64,000 nt of DNA from Theropithecus gelada (GCF_003255815.1 NC_037673.1:4211840-4275839); one strand, 5' to 3'. Positions 22,843 through 35,489 are shown, numbered from the stretch's first letter. A program made the numbers and translations. Notes: generated by a model from the sequence alone, not told the origin.

Positions 22843-23740
22843 TTTAATCTTTTGAATATACATTTTCAAATCATGGAGGAAAAGAGTCATGAACTCTTGA
22901 AAGCAGAGCTCAGTCACACAAAGTCTTGACGTAGAAGTTTAGAGGTAAAAGAGAAAACATATCCACACCAGAGAGAAATCCACAGTTCTCCATCATGGCC
23001 TCTACATACTCCCTGAGAACTGAGAGAGGTCTGATGCGTTCTAAAATGAGAAGTTCATTCCAAGAACTGAAAACACGCACGGAAACAGCATGAGGAAAGG
23101 CTTCTGAGATGTGGGACCTCAGCCGCATGGGACTTCAATGTCCACAGCATTCAACTTGCAATCGAAAACCTTTTTTAGTGAAACAGCACGAAAGTATCCT
23201 ACATGCCATGATGTGTCTCCGAATGGGAAGTAATTTAGGTATCTGGTCAATTTGAGATACGTGTTTGAACTAAAAATCCTCCAGAAAACAGGGTGTGGCA
23301 GTGCCAAACAATGCCACGGCTTTAGGGAGACTCTCAGAGCAGCTAGATAGTTTGCAATTACCTTCGAAGTAATTAGATTTTTTGCTTTACCTTTGCATTC
23401 CTTTTACTGTAATATTGCAGTAGATTATAAATTTGTTCAAGGTTGTAGTCACATTTACTTAACTAACAGAGTGGTCTTTAGAACATAAAAAATGGCTTGG
23501 GGTCCCAATTTCAGTGCTAAAGAACTATTTGAAAACTAGCAAGGAGTGTTCCTAAAAGGAAGGCAGCTCCCCAAAGCTACAGACCCACAGTTAGCATCCC
23601 TGTGCTCCTTGAAGGGACGCATGGGCTCCAGCCTACAGCACAGTAAGGATTAATAAGATACTAAGTGTCCAGGCTCCCACCTCAGAGGGCTTCTGGTCAG
23701 GCTATTAATAGGCTTTAACCACATGGTTGAGGTTTGTTTG
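22843..23740. other. Unique intergenic sequence
   Basis: No gene or recognised transposon; only short featureless open frames. Confidence 0.5.
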
Positions 23741-23744
23741 GGGA

Positions 23745-23965
23745 CCTGGTACTTATCTCTCTATGCACGTTACTTAACCTCTCTTCTCTTTTTGTCAATA
23801 GAACAATAGTAGCCATAATACAAATAAAGGTAATATTAATTTTTATTAATAGTATGACTATTTTAATCATGATAAAATCTACATTATGAGTCTGTGGTAT
23901 AAGGGGTAGAGGAGATAACACATTTAATACACTTAGGAGAGAGCCTGGCTTACACAGGAAAAGTA
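23745..23965 (+). mobile_element. MIR relic, plus strand
   Basis: 'gcacgttacttaacctctct' is the diagnostic MIR core; 'agtagccataatacaaataa' and 'ttaggagagagcctggctta' follow in MIR order. It is interrupted by an AT-rich stretch. Confidence 0.6.
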
Positions 23966-24475
23966 AAATGAATAACCATTATTGTAGGTGAAAGCACTTT
24001 GTTACTTAAAATGCCATTACAATGTTCCAAAATAATTAGCAAAACCTTACTTTTAGACTGCCTCTCTCAAACAATCCAGGTCCTAGTCAAATGATCACAA
24101 TCTTCCTAGTTGCAGTTTGTTTCACTTGTAGGCATAATGTAAAGGGAAGATTAGCGGCAACCTACTTATAAATGGATAGAAAGTGATCTTTGCTATATTT
24201 TTATGTCTTGTTTCAAAATGTTTTCCAGTACTGTTTCGTGTTGAAGTTACACCCTCTCATGATGCCCCAAAACTTACTGAAAACTTGGGTGATAGGAATG
24301 GAAATTAAACAATCAAACCAGTTCAACCAGCAAAAAAAGTTTATGCAAAGCAAGACCAATGGCAGATCACCAGACTGTCAATCATGACTTTTCCTTTGTC
24401 TTTAAAAAGCTTCTTCTATAAATAGTTTTCGCAAATGCTTTGATCACTTCATTTGGATAATGCTAATAAAACCGT
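23966..24475. other. Unique intergenic sequence
   Basis: No gene or transposon recognised. Confidence 0.5.
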
Positions 24476-24660
24476 TAGCATTGACTGAGCATTACTAAAC
24501 AGTAACACACGTTATTTATGTCACTCTCCACAAAATCGTGTGAGACCGATATATATTAGAATCTCAATAAATATCAAGGAACCAAGAATTAGAGAATTTA
24601 ATTCTAAATTTTGTACATTCTACAGGTGATACCTGGGCTCCCTCGAAATGCAGCACTTCT
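24476..24660 (-). mobile_element. MIR relic, minus strand
   Basis: 'gcattgactgagcattacta' followed by 'cacacgttatttatgtcact' resembles antisense MIR ('tattgagcacctactatgtg', 'tttaatcctcacaa'), and 'gtgatacctgggctccc' could be the 'cccaggc' end. Weakly preserved. Confidence 0.4.
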
Positions 24661-25993
24661 CATTGTCTTGCTATATGACCTCTTTATGTTTTGACTTCGA
24701 ATAAAAATCCTGAGGATTTTAATCTCAACCTAGTCATTGTCAATCATCTTCCCTTAAATTTTTATACATTTTGTTACTATTGTGTAGAAAGAGGAATTTT
24801 GTGTAAGTAAACAAATTGTCACTTTGAGCCATAAGTCCCTTGAGTTTAAGAAAATTATTATTTAAGAGATACATTTTTAAATATTTCTAGATAGCTTTAT
24901 AAATGTATAAGACCAGATTACCTATGAGAATATGGTAATTACTTTAACCTAAGGAAAATTGTGTATTAACCTACTAATTGGTCCTACACAAGTGATTATC
25001 AAGACATGTGTTATTTTATCTATAAAGGAGGAAGTCTCAGAGTATCTTGGTGACATCTTGGTTCCATTAACCATATTTCATGCTGGAGAATCTTTGGGCA
25101 GTCGAAGGATTGTAAATGCAGCTCTCAGATGAAGTTTTAAAGGAGTGTCGTGGTTGTGGGTGTGGGACGGAAGCAGGCAGAACCTATCATTTTGCTGGTT
25201 TGTTATATTTTAAAACAGGAATGAGCAGCTTGGGTGTGACTGTGAGCTGCATCTAGAGTTATTCATCTCTGCAGCCCCGCTGCTGTCTACAGCCGGTCGC
25301 TGGGACATGTCCCGGGTTTCCCTTGCTGACACAGAGGATGGGCCTTCCCGGGACTCAGGGCACTGAATGGCCTTGGCCTTGGTGATTGTGCTGGGGATAG
25401 AGGGCAGGGGTCCCCTCAACACTTCAATTTCACCCCACCGCATGTCAATGAGCAGGAATGTCACACCCTCTTTTGAGAGGAAGAATAAAACAGAACTCTT
25501 CTAAAGCCACCCTGCGTCCCCATGAGGCGTGGCGGGCCCTGACACAGCCGCGAGAAGGCTGGGCTATGCCCACTCCTTGTTATGGTGACCTTGAAAACAC
25601 AATGGGAAATCTGGAGAGAAAAGCAATTTCATCTTTGAAATTACACACTGCTCTTCTCATTCATCTTGATAAGCACTTTTAAGGAATAATAATAAAAAAA
25701 AAAAGAGGTGGGAATATTGCTGCCATAAGGGTTGCGGAGGCCTCCTTTCTGCAGAGTCAGTTTAAAGTAAATTTAGATGTTCAAAGATGCATTTGATTTA
25801 TATTGTGAAACTAAATTGGCCACTTTACAAGGTTCAAAAAGAAGAGAAAAAAAAAACAACGTAGATGAAAATTTGTTTAAAACAAAATTATTTTGTATTC
25901 TATTTTTAAAATATAAACATTCTGACTGCGATGTTTATTTAAATAGAAAGCTTACCCTCTATTTTGTTCTTATACTTGCCATTGGGTTGATTT

Positions 25994-25995
<2 letters not shown>
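24661..25995. other. Unique intergenic sequence
   Basis: AT-rich left half and a GC-richer patch at 25100-25600 with a few CpGs. Open frames of about 70-85 codons have no recognisable product. Confidence 0.45.

Positions 25996-25996
<1 letters not shown>

Positions 25997-26039
<43 letters not shown>
25997..26039. repeat. (GT)21 microsatellite
   Basis: Uninterrupted GT run of about 43 bp; long enough to be expected to vary between individuals. Confidence 0.95.
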
Positions 26040-26040
<1 letters not shown>

Positions 26041-27094
26041 TCTTTGCCCTGAGGGGAAAAAGAACCCTACCAGCTCACCAGTGTAATTATCAACTCCTTG
26101 AACTCACACAGCTTGGGTCTGTCTCAAACACGCACAAAATAATGCAACACCTTACACAAAATCCGCTCTCCTCCCTGTAGTCTGGAATGTTTCATTGTTA
26201 CAGGAATGACAGGTCCCTCGTTGGAATCCAGCACTGATAACACCCTCTCCCTGTTATCATGATTCCTCACTGAGAAAGGAGGTGAGAGCTGTGGTTTGAA
26301 ACCCAAGAGGAGGCCATAGCAGGCAGACACTACGAACAAAGGCATGAAACAGGTTGTGTCCCAATTAGAAGAGAACAGGGCAAGCCCTGAACTCATGCTG
26401 AACACAGTGAAAAGTCTGCAGCCCAGACCTGCCACCCTCCTCTAATAAGAAAGAGAACGGGGGCTGTATTTGGAAGTTCCTGGCGGTTAGCGAGTAGAAG
26501 AAAAAACACGACTTCAGAAATCATCCCTTCTCTTTACTGAAGACCCCCTCAGGAGAACTCTTGGAAGGAATCATGTGGCCCGCCAGAGTGAGCAGTCAGT
26601 CAGCAACCTGGGGTAAGACCTCCCCAACATAGTGTGCCCTGCTGTGCTGTGCACTACCTCCAATCTCGAAAGGACCAGAACAGGCTCGATGAGAGCAGCC
26701 TGTGAGTGATAGTGATAAGGAACAAAATGCCTAACGGGCCCCGGAGTCTTCCCACCTCATGCAGAAAAGCCTGGAAGACAGCAGAATCTCCTGTGATTGT
26801 CTCCGGGGACCTCCAGAGCCATGCCTGGCAGGCAGGGCTGGGCAGCGATCTTCCCCTGCCACGTGCACTCCAGGGGCACTTTTGCACACTTCAGCTTGCT
26901 ACACAGATAATTTCTCCTACCATGGCTGGGAGAGAGGGAAGGCAGTTGTGCCACAAAAGCCTGCAGATCATGTCACAGATAACATCCTCCCTGACTCAAC
27001 GCTGTGCGGAGGAGTGTGAAGCTCCCATCTGCAGAGGGCGTCGCCCTGAGCATGGAGAGCATTCAGTGAGGTTTTCACTGATGCTGATGCTGGG
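26040..27094. other. Unique intergenic sequence
   Basis: No transposon recognised. The 138-codon plus ORF at 26706-27122 overlaps open frames on both strands, has no domain and runs into a MIR-like relic, so I do not call it. Confidence 0.45.
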
Positions 27095-27215
27095 TTCTCC
27101 TTCTGTCAACCACAAGCTCTGAGATTTGGGGCAAATTATGTCTTCTTTATAATGGGGATAAAAACAATATATAACCACACAAGGTCCTGTAGGTGTGAAT
27201 TGCTTGAAGCACGTG
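27095..27215 (+). mobile_element. MIR-like relic, plus strand
   Basis: 'agatttggggcaaattatgt' and 'cttctttataatggggataa' echo the MIR core ('cttgggcaagttactt', 'tctgtaaaatggggataata'). Confidence 0.45.
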
Positions 27216-28845
27216 TGTGATGCAGATTCCTACCAAGAGTGTCCATTTTCCTGTAGAGATGTACTACCTGGAGAAAATCCCTTGTATGAGAAGCTTTCTC
27301 CTGCTTTCCTCATCTTCTTACACTCAGTAAAGATGGTAACAGCGAAGAAAGATATGATCATAAGAATAACTACAATTGAGATGTGATTAACGCATTGCAT
27401 TATTTATTTTCTCCTGGCTCCAGAGCAGTTTTGGAGATCACCTTTCTCAGACAGCACCATTTACATGCTGCTCCAACCTCATCAGTAACATTCATGACAC
27501 TGTAAGGGCGTGCATGTGTATTGTGCTTACGTACTTACACAAACCCAGCCAAGAGGTTACAGATCCGCTACTCCAAAATAGTGAGATGAATTTAATCAGC
27601 TCTTGTGTTTAATTTTCCTTTGCCCACTTAAGGGACTTTAGATTTGAACTGAGAAGAAGAAAGTTGGCTGGAATTCATCTATGGAGAACTGATATCCTTC
27701 AGAAGCACAGTGAGATGGAATGAAGGACCTGCTTGTGTGAAGATGTAGCTGATGAAATAAGAAAACAGTGTAACCTCTGGCCGCTTCCCAGGCTACTCTG
27801 GGAATTTCCCAATTGCTTTGTCTGGGATTAGTTTTGACATCTCCAAATTTCCAAGCAAATCTCTCACAGGAGAAAAGAATAAATGCTGTTTATTGTTGAG
27901 GGGAAATTTAGCTCCTCTTTGAAGGTAATTATCCTTTTCAAAAGATAAGGATCTTCCCTCTCCTTTAAAATCACTGAAAACCCCTTCCAGGGTCTCCAGA
28001 AGTGCATGGTTTACTACATGGCAGACACCCACTGATGACTCATTTATTTCTCAATTAAGTCTCAAACATGAAGGGCAGATTCTTTCACTGCTAGAATCCA
28101 GGAGCCGGGGAGAGAAGCACTTCATTAGTTGAATGAAGAGATAATCTGTAGATAGAATTTGAGAGATTAGGAAAAGAAGCTGACTTCTGGGTAATAACGC
28201 ATTAATTTAATATTACCAGAACATGTTTAATACCCAAGGAGATATTTTCAGTAATATTTTAAAAACTAAGTTCTTCATTCTATTTATTTATCTGGTAATT
28301 CACCCTTGATGAAGGGTTACAGTAGAATGATACTGAGTTCTTGATTTCATATAAAGCTGGGTGAATGTGCGAAAGGTATGTAGAAGGCAGGATTCGTTAC
28401 TAAAGCTTTGATCTTATGTGGTATAATTCTGGTGCCAACAACATAGACTCTGGCTGAAGGTAGAGCATTGATGTTGATGTGGCACAGTGGTGACTTGGGA
28501 AGATGAACCATGGCAAGCAATAGACTTCCACGTAGTATTCTTGCAGCACTCTAGGCACTGGAGACACGTGGGCATGCGGTGCCACTGATGGTGAGGGAGG
28601 GGTTCCTGAGGGTGAGGGGCTCTGTGTGAAGGCCAGACAGACTCTTCCATTGCACACAAAGAATTTCTCATCTCTTGAAGGGAATGGACAGAAAATGCTG
28701 AAGACCAAGTATGTAACATAGTAGCTGACTTTCAAAAAAATGTAAACACCAAACCAAAGCAGTTCTGTTCTAACAAGACCTGGACCTTGGCTGGGAAAGT
28801 CTGGGATGCTGCCCATGGGCTAAATGCATCTTGGAGAACGCTCCC
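27216..28845. other. Unique intergenic sequence
   Basis: No transposon family or gene recognised. The 138-codon minus ORF at 28400-28816 overlaps a second long minus frame and has no domain. Confidence 0.45.
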
Positions 28846-29242
28846 TATATTAATCCATTCTCACATTATTATAAAGAAATACCTCAAACTGGGTAATTTA
28901 TAAAGAGGTTTAATTGACTCACCATTCCCCAGGCTGTACAGGAAGCCTGGTTGGGGAGGCCTCAGGAAAATTTCAATCACGGTGGAAAAGGAAGCAAGAG
29001 GAAGTTTCCATGGTTGGAGCAGGAGGAAGAGAGAGAGGAGGGAAGTGCTACGTGCTTTTAAACAACCAGATCTTGGAGAACTCACTCACTCTCACGAGAA
29101 CAGCATCAAAGTGGAAGGCGATTAGATCATTCTCTCGAAAATTCACCCCCATCATCCAATCACCTCCCATCGGGTCCCACCTTCAACACTGGGGATTACA
29201 ATTTGACCTGAGATTTGGGCGGGGACACAGGCCCAAATATCA
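28846..29242 (-). mobile_element. MaLR solo LTR (THE1/MST-type), minus strand
   Basis: The plus strand reads antisense THE1/MST LTR: 'taatccattctcacattatt', 'aactgggtaatttataaaga', 'ggtttaattgactcaccatt', 'gggtcccaccttcaacactg', ending 'caggcccaaatatca'. Perfect 5-bp target duplication 'ctccc' at 28841-28845 and 29243-29247. No internal MaLR sequence adjoins, so it is a solo LTR. Confidence 0.85.
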
Positions 29243-29393
29243 CTCCCACAGCTTTTGACTCCTCAGATGCCCCTGAACTGTCAAAGGGCAGAATCATCCC
29301 GTGATTTCTGAGTATATGGCAGTGAGTCTACCTTGCTTGGAGACAGTGCAGAAGCCCCTTCTCCACAAAGTAACTGGTGCCCTCTGCATGGCC

Positions 29394-29738
29394 TGAATGT
29401 TTACATTCTCCCAATGTCCGTAAGTTGAAATCCTAACCTTCAAAGTGACGGTATTAGAAGGTGGGGTCTTTGAGTCATGAGGGTGGAGGCCTCATGAATG
29501 AGATCAGTGCCAGTAAAAAAGAGGTACCAGGAAGCTCCCTCACCCTTTCCACCATGTGAGGACACAGTGAAAAGGTGCTGTCTATGAAACAGGAAGTGGG
29601 TCCTCACCAGTCACCAAATCAGCTGGGACCTTGATCTTAGACTTCCAGCCTCTAGAACTGTGAGCAATAAACATCTGTTGCTTATAAGCCACACAGTTTA
29701 CGGTATTCTTGTAACAGCAGCTCAAATGGACTAAGACA
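29394..29738 (+). mobile_element. MaLR-type LTR-like repeat, plus strand
   Basis: 'gtccgtaagttgaaatccta', 'gacggtattagaaggtgggg', 'catgagggtggaggcctcat', 'caccatgtgaggacacagtg', 'gaactgtgagcaataaacat' and 'atggactaagaca' follow one familiar interspersed-repeat order that carries an AATAAA near its 3' end. I am sure it is a repeat, less sure of the family. A partial relative lies at 44140-44375. Confidence 0.65.
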
Positions 29739-29838
29739 TTCATTGCCTCAGAACTTGCCACTCCTTTGCAGCCCCTCCGGTAGGCCCATAATGAGGGTTT
29801 AGTTTCAGCATAAGTCACTGGGAAATGTTCTGGGGAGA

Positions 29839-30252
29839 TGTCATGGGTCAACTTGTGGCTCCCTAAAAGACATGTGGAAGTCTAGTCCTCAGTGCCTGTG
29901 AATGTGGCCTTATTTGGAAATAGGTTCTTTGCAAATGCAATCAAGTTAGGATGAAGCATTAGGCTGGGTCCCAAACCAATACAACTGGTCCCCTCATAAG
30001 AAGAAGAAAACATTGTGTGAAGACTGACGCACTAAGAGAAGACCAGGTGACAACAGAGACAGAAGCTGCAGTGATACCCCTGGAAGCCAGTGAATACCAA
30101 AGAATTCACCCAGACTCCCTCAGTGAGTGTGGCTGTGCTAGCTTCTGTATTTCAGACTTCTGCCCTCCAGAACTATGAGAGACTAAATTTCTCTTGTTTT
30201 AAGCCACCCAGTTTGTGGAAATTTGTTACAGCACACACAAGATATTTCTACA
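29839..30252 (+). mobile_element. MLT1-type MaLR LTR, plus strand
   Basis: 'gtgaatgtggccttatttgg', 'aaataggttctttgcaaatg', 'actggtcccctcataagaag', 'gccctccagaactatgagag' and 'ttttaagccacccagtttgt' match MLT1 LTR order. Starts TG and ends CA, with an approximate 5-bp target duplication (ggaga / ggagg). Confidence 0.75.
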
Positions 30253-31293
30253 GGAGGAAAGGGACTGAATTCCAAAGGATCTTCAAGATTTAGCCAGCCT
30301 ACACCAGCAGAAACCAGGAGGATATACCTAGGATTGTGTTTTGAAGGTGCTTGGTTAAGGGAACTAGAACATAAAATTTACATGAAAGAGTATATTGGCT
30401 TGGGAGTGCTTTTCCTCTTTGTAGGATTTATCACCTTTTCAAAGATGCCAGGGAATTGTGCAAACTTGCTACTAGAATTACTCAGACAAGCTTGGCCAAA
30501 GTGATTGCCCAGTCTTCAAACAGCTGCGATGCCAGGATTGCTGCGGTGGGCCATGGAGGGAGGGATTAAAAGGCTTAGAAAGTGTGCTTGCTGGAATGGA
30601 TATAGCCTGGTAACCCACCACACTTTCAGGAAGGCTGAAGGACTCACACTTTCCCCAAGCATAGACAGACACAAGCATCTATAAAGCTTTCAGGGGTGGC
30701 CGTCACCTGCAGGCCTAGGCTGAGAGGAGAAGAGGACATAGGGCTTCTCTCACTGCTAGCAATGGAGGTGACTGGACCTGAGACAGTGGAGGCAATGTAC
30801 TGGTGCCAAGGAGTGGCACTTTACTTAATGACTAGCCAGGTTTAAGCAGCATCCTAGGGGTCCTGACTCCCAGAGGGTTATTGAGATGGTTAGGATGACA
30901 CAGCAGGTCTACATGGGCTTCAGGCCAAGGCACTGAAAGCTTAGAGCAGCAGAAGGTGTCAGTGTGGATGACCAGGAGACCCAGGACACTCTCTCCAAAG
31001 ACGGCTTGCTCCCTTGCCCAGTGTCCACACCTGAGCCCATTTCAGACCCAGAACCCACTGACCAAAGAGATGTTGAGTTCCCAGGAATGAAGATCATTCT
31101 TACCACACCATGACAAATAACATGGGAATGATTCTGTCCTCTGTCTTTCCTGAAGAGGCCTATGGCCATTTACCCAGGAATCTGTGCCAGCAGGAAAGGG
31201 ATATATATTAACAATGATTGGGCGAGGTATCTGGAATTACCTTTGATACTCAAAGATAAAAGGCCATCACATTTTCCCTACATAGAGGAGTAC
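30253..31293. other. Unassigned sequence, possibly old ERV interior
   Basis: No clear family assignment. It lies between an MLT1 LTR and an ERV LTR and has low-complexity-free, codon-like texture without an intact frame, so it may be degraded retroviral interior. I see no firm motif. Confidence 0.25.
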
Positions 31294-31735
31294 ATGTTGA
31301 CACAGAATGGCTGGGCTCCCAGCTAAACCCCACCCTTAAGCCTGGAACTGTGACCCTAAGGGAAAACAGCTGACCCAATTTTTCCACCCAAATGTTGCCT
31401 TTTGGCCTTCCACATCCCAGTCCTGTGCCCATAAAAAGACTTCAGCTGGCAGAGCAACGCTGAGCAGTGTGCAGAGAAGCAGCAATTGAGCATCAGAGAC
31501 TATGGATAGACACCGCTAACTTCAGATGGTGTGGCTTCAGGGAAAGATTACCTTCCCACACCATTCTCTTTCCAACTCCCATCCCCCTGACAGCCATCAC
31601 CGAATAAAATCCTCTTCATACCTTACCTTTCCATCTGTGTGACCTGATTCTTCCTGGATGCTGGACGAGAACCCAGGTGCCAAGACAGACAGCGGCGGCG
31701 TGGACACTGCTGCAGGGCCTACGCGGAGTCTTCTC
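31294..31735 (+). mobile_element. Endogenous retrovirus LTR, plus strand
   Basis: LTR-like organisation: a U3 region with 'ggctgggctcccagctaaac', a TATA-like 'cataaaaag' at 31430-31438, an AATAAA at 31603-31608, then a U5-like stretch 'ctgtgtgacctgattcttcc' followed by 'tggatgctggacgagaaccc'. The organisation and the 3' sequence recall class I (gammaretrovirus-like) ERV LTRs. Boundaries are approximate because no clear target duplication was found. Confidence 0.55.
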
Positions 31736-32199
31736 CCATCAGAGAGGGTGACTGGCCAGTTCCAGCATCCATTCCCTCCAGTTCCCGCACTTGCTTGCCG
31801 GCACGTTACCTCTCACGAGGAGTGGCCAGCAGCAGGCTGAGTGAAACAAGCCACTCCAGTTCCCACCCACAAAGGGGGTCAAGGGAACTACCCACCTCAT
31901 CGTCAAGTTAGCCAATACACAGAGCCACATCCAAGGCCTAACTTACAGGCAAGCTATTGGGTCAATGGACCCACTTGGTACTCATTTCCACAGTGATCAA
32001 ATCTATAATTGGGATGACCAACCCTGGCAATTGGTTCAACCCTCAAAACAGGCCCTTGGTTTGTATAATAAAAGCTATTGTGATAAGGAAGGCAAGTGAA
32101 AGCCACCTTGCATCAACCCTGATCCAAGTAAGAAATCAAAAGCAAGATTGCAACCCAGCATGCATGATGAAAATTGGTACCAACACGAAGGACTAAAAA

Positions 32200-32690
32200 G
32201 AGATGGGTTGGTGGCTCCCTTCATATATCCATTAATTGGCCAGTTTGGCTCTGTAGAAAATGGATCTGGAGAATGTCATAGACAACCACAAACTCATCCA
32301 TGTGGTCAACCTGATTTCAGCCACTCTATCAGATGGAGCATGTTTCTTAGAGCAGGAACACCTGGTCTGGGATACATTGTATGTAATCACTGATTTGGCA
32401 AACACTTTTCTTCTTTCTTCCATCTCAGTCAGAAAAATAGAATGAGAAATGGTTTGTTTTCACGTGGAATTGACAACAACAGGCATTTTCATTTTTGCCC
32501 CAGGACTGTAATCTCTAGAGCATCTAGCATAATAGTCCAAAGAATCTTATTTGTCTTGACATTGACCTATTACATTAATGTGATTATGTTGGTCAGGTCA
32601 GGTGAGTAAGAGGTGGCTAGCATGCCTAAAGCCTTGGTAGAAGACATGCTTTCCTGAGGTTGGTAGTAAACCCTGCAGAAATTCAGAGAC
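32200..32690 (+). pseudogene. Decayed ERV reverse-transcriptase fragment
   Basis: Broken retroviral pol remnant lying about 0.5 kb downstream of an ERV LTR in the same orientation. In one frame near 32383-32403 the residues VITDLAN appear, where the reverse-transcriptase family carries its first catalytic aspartate. The catalytic YxDD position (32571-32582) reads Y-I-N-V, so both catalytic aspartates of that box are gone, and it lies in a different frame from the DLAN block. Stops and at least one frameshift separate the blocks. Downstream, around 32650-32690, a block resembling the post-catalytic 'NP..IQ' region is visible. It is non-functional. The gag/protease region expected between LTR and pol is missing or unrecognisable. 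Confidence 0.55.
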
Positions 32691-34500
32691 TTGTCACATC
32701 CATAGACATGTGGATACTGATCATCAGGAGCATGCTAAGAAAAATCACCCTCCCATGAAAAACAAGCACAATGCCTGGAAGCCCTGTTTACGTCTATAGA
32801 GAGGATATTCCACACCTCGGGAACCTTCTTTAGTCCATAACCTGAGTGACTCAAAAAGCCCTCCCATGTAGATCACAGGATCTGACAGCCTCGATGTTGA
32901 TGGATTTATCAGGGAAGGGAAAATGCACTTTATGAAGGGTGTGGCCGTGCAGCATGCCTGAGTGAACTCACAGCATGGGAGGACCCTGGGGGCTGACGCA
33001 AGACCATGGCACTCACAGCAGAACATGGTCTGCCTCTTTCAAAACAACTGGCATGCTCCTGGACTCTCACAGGGACCAAATCCTGGGCCTGTGACATTGG
33101 GTGGCCATGCATCCAGGCTTGCCCATCATGAGCTGGATCCTGTCAGGTCCACTGAGGGCCCAGCTCAGACAGGACCAGCAAAGCTCTATCCTAAGTTGGA
33201 AGTGGTGAATCTGGGCTGGAAGGTAAGCAGGACTGAGGGCCTGAGCAGATTGTCTGGACCACGCTGGCCTCAGTGCTGTTGCAGCAAGGCCCCTCCCTTC
33301 GTTCCCATCCATGACTCCATGGGAGATCTTCCAGTCAGTTGAAGAAGGAAGGAGAAACCTAACCTATGGATGTGTTTGTGAGTCCAGGGCAAAAGTAGAC
33401 AGCAGTCACCCTCCATGTTCATTTGGGAGTGGCTTTGAATAAGAGTACCAAGGGAAATTTGTCTCATAAGGAGTGTGTCAACAGCAAACCCAGTCACCTC
33501 TTTGTGGAAAGAGAAGTGGTTCCAAAGAATACATATGGAACCATAGGAAGTGGCGAATGCCCTAGCCAGCTAACCAGAAACCTGGAAAGAAAAGGTTGGC
33601 AGATCAGGGAAGACCTACGGCAGAGGCATGAGCATGGCTACATGGGGGGAATCCCATAGAGTTTGAAGGGTATCGAGGTTGAAGATCTTTATAGTGTCCA
33701 TTAATTTCCATGCAAAAACATTCCCTATGGAAGAGGTACTGAAACAGTAGAAAGAATGGCCTGCTCAGCAGCAACAGTTCCTCTCTGCAGACACCTATCC
33801 TTGTGCTGACATGACAAACACATGAGAAACTGGCCGTGGTGGCACAGACGGAGATGACATTTTTGCCCAGCAGCCTGGACCCCATCGGCTGAGGCTGAGG
33901 AGGCTGAGTGGCCACTACTGCCAGTGATGTCAACCTGCCAGTCCTGGGGACCAACCTGGAGTTCCTGGTAAGGCAGCGGTCCTGGAGGAAACAACGTCCC
34001 ACAAGTTGTCTCCATTGGGCCCCTTCCTATCTAATGGGCCAGCATTGCTTTCTCACAGAAGTAAACATTCTTCTGAATTTGCTCCCACAAACTCAAACCA
34101 GCACCCCTGACCTGAACTTGCAGAGGGTTTAACCCACTGGCTTGGGATTCCACCTAACAAGGCACCAAATCAGGGTCATTCCTCAGCATAAGAGTAGCAG
34201 GGGTGGCCCACGATTATGGGATTCATGATCATGTCATATGCTGTGCTGGTCTTCAAAGAACACTCATCAGCCTGGTAGTAATGCCCTGGGAGGATGGGGT
34301 GTCACGCTCCAGAGCACAGTGTCTACATTGAACCAAGTTTCCTTACAGGCCGTGGCTGCACCACTGATGGAAGACTGCACGGGTCTGGCATTGAGGGGTG
34401 CCCATCCTCCCTAAGCATCCGTCACCATGGCTCTTCCTAACAACTCTAGGCTTTACAAAGTTAAAGGTTCTTGTCCTCACAAAGCGCGCACTTTTGCCAA
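32691..34500. other. Probable ERV-derived or unique sequence, unassigned
   Basis: No intact frame. The minus-strand ORF of 132 codons at 33604-34002 and the plus-strand ORF of 126 codons at 32962-33342 show no domain that I can defend. The neighbourhood suggests further pol-derived relic, but a second LTR was not found. Confidence 0.3.
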
Positions 34501-35039
34501 GGAACAAAGCAAGAGTCCCAGTGAATTATAAACTTCATGTACGCTTTGAGCTTCTTCACTGACAGGCCAGCAGGGAAGAGATGTCAACCTCCTGGCACAG
34601 GTGGCTTTCAGCGGAGGGACGAGCAGCAGCCACCGCACAGTGGGGAAGAGCTGCTCTAAAATGTAGAAACAGGTCTGGACGGTGCAGGGGCTGGGCTGTG
34701 GTAGACCCAGAGATTTGCTAATTCTCCAGATGTCCTTGCAGAGGTGACTTCCTCCCCAGTCATGCTGTGGGCTCCCTGAGCAATGCCTTCAGTGAGAGGC
34801 CAGGTTCTTCCCCAGGCAGCTGTGCCCAAGCAATGCAGGATTTGGTCCCATGTCAGCCTTTCTAAAGAGAAATGCATCCCCAAATCTACCCTCTGAGCCA
34901 GCTGAAGTTTTCTAGGGTCTGCATCAGCGACTGACTTCTCCCTTTACGCACCCCTGCTCCCTCCTCTCCTTCTCCCCTGGTGTTGATTCCTCATAAATAC
35001 TTTTTACCCTGAAGTCCATCTCCTCCCCTGTTTCCACAT
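34501..35039. other. Unique intergenic sequence
   Basis: Moderately GC-rich; no gene or transposon recognised. Confidence 0.45.
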
Positions 35040-35320
35040 GAGCAACCTGTCTCCACAACGTCCTGTCTAGCTTCTCTCAGATAGCAGGACCCACATGGAA
35101 ATCACCTCCCCAGAAAGCCTTCTCTGCCCTTCTACCTCCACCACCAGGCTGGGGGGCCCAGTGCCCCTTCTGGCCCTCTCCTTCTGCATGCTCTTCTTCC
35201 TCCACACACTTTCCACATTCAATTGTGCCTTCTATATTCTCACCCACCCACTGCCTGTGAGTTGCTTGGGACAGGCAGCAGGTCTCAGTGCTCCAATCCT
35301 AGACATAGAGTCCAAGTGAA
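35040..35320 (+). mobile_element. L2 relic, plus strand
   Basis: 'atcacctccccagaaagcct' and 'tctctgcccttctacctcca', with the later 'gcctgtgagttgcttgggac' and 'caatcctagacatagagtc', fit the L2 3' half order (cacctcctccaggaagcctt ... gtgagctccttgagggcag ... cccagcacctag). Confidence 0.6.
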
Positions 35321-35489
35321 GAGCACATATATGCGGGCAAGTAAACAAATCCCTTAGGTGCTTCGCATGAAAACTATCTCCAAAATACGAAGCAATTTGC
35401 ATACTAATAAAAGAAGCCAGAAGGTGTTTTCTACACAATTCACAAAGCAACCTGCAGTCGTGCCCTACCTCTGCATTTTACCTGTGATG

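Noticed and set aside
22504..22929. 141-codon ORF beginning with a periodic hydrophobic/cysteine stretch
   Set aside because: It is the (TTGTA)n microsatellite read into an antisense Alu.
26706..27122. 138-codon plus ORF
   Set aside because: Other frames are also open on both strands, it ends inside a MIR-like relic, and no domain is visible.
28400..28816. 138-codon minus ORF
   Set aside because: A second long minus frame overlaps it, and no conserved motif was recognised.
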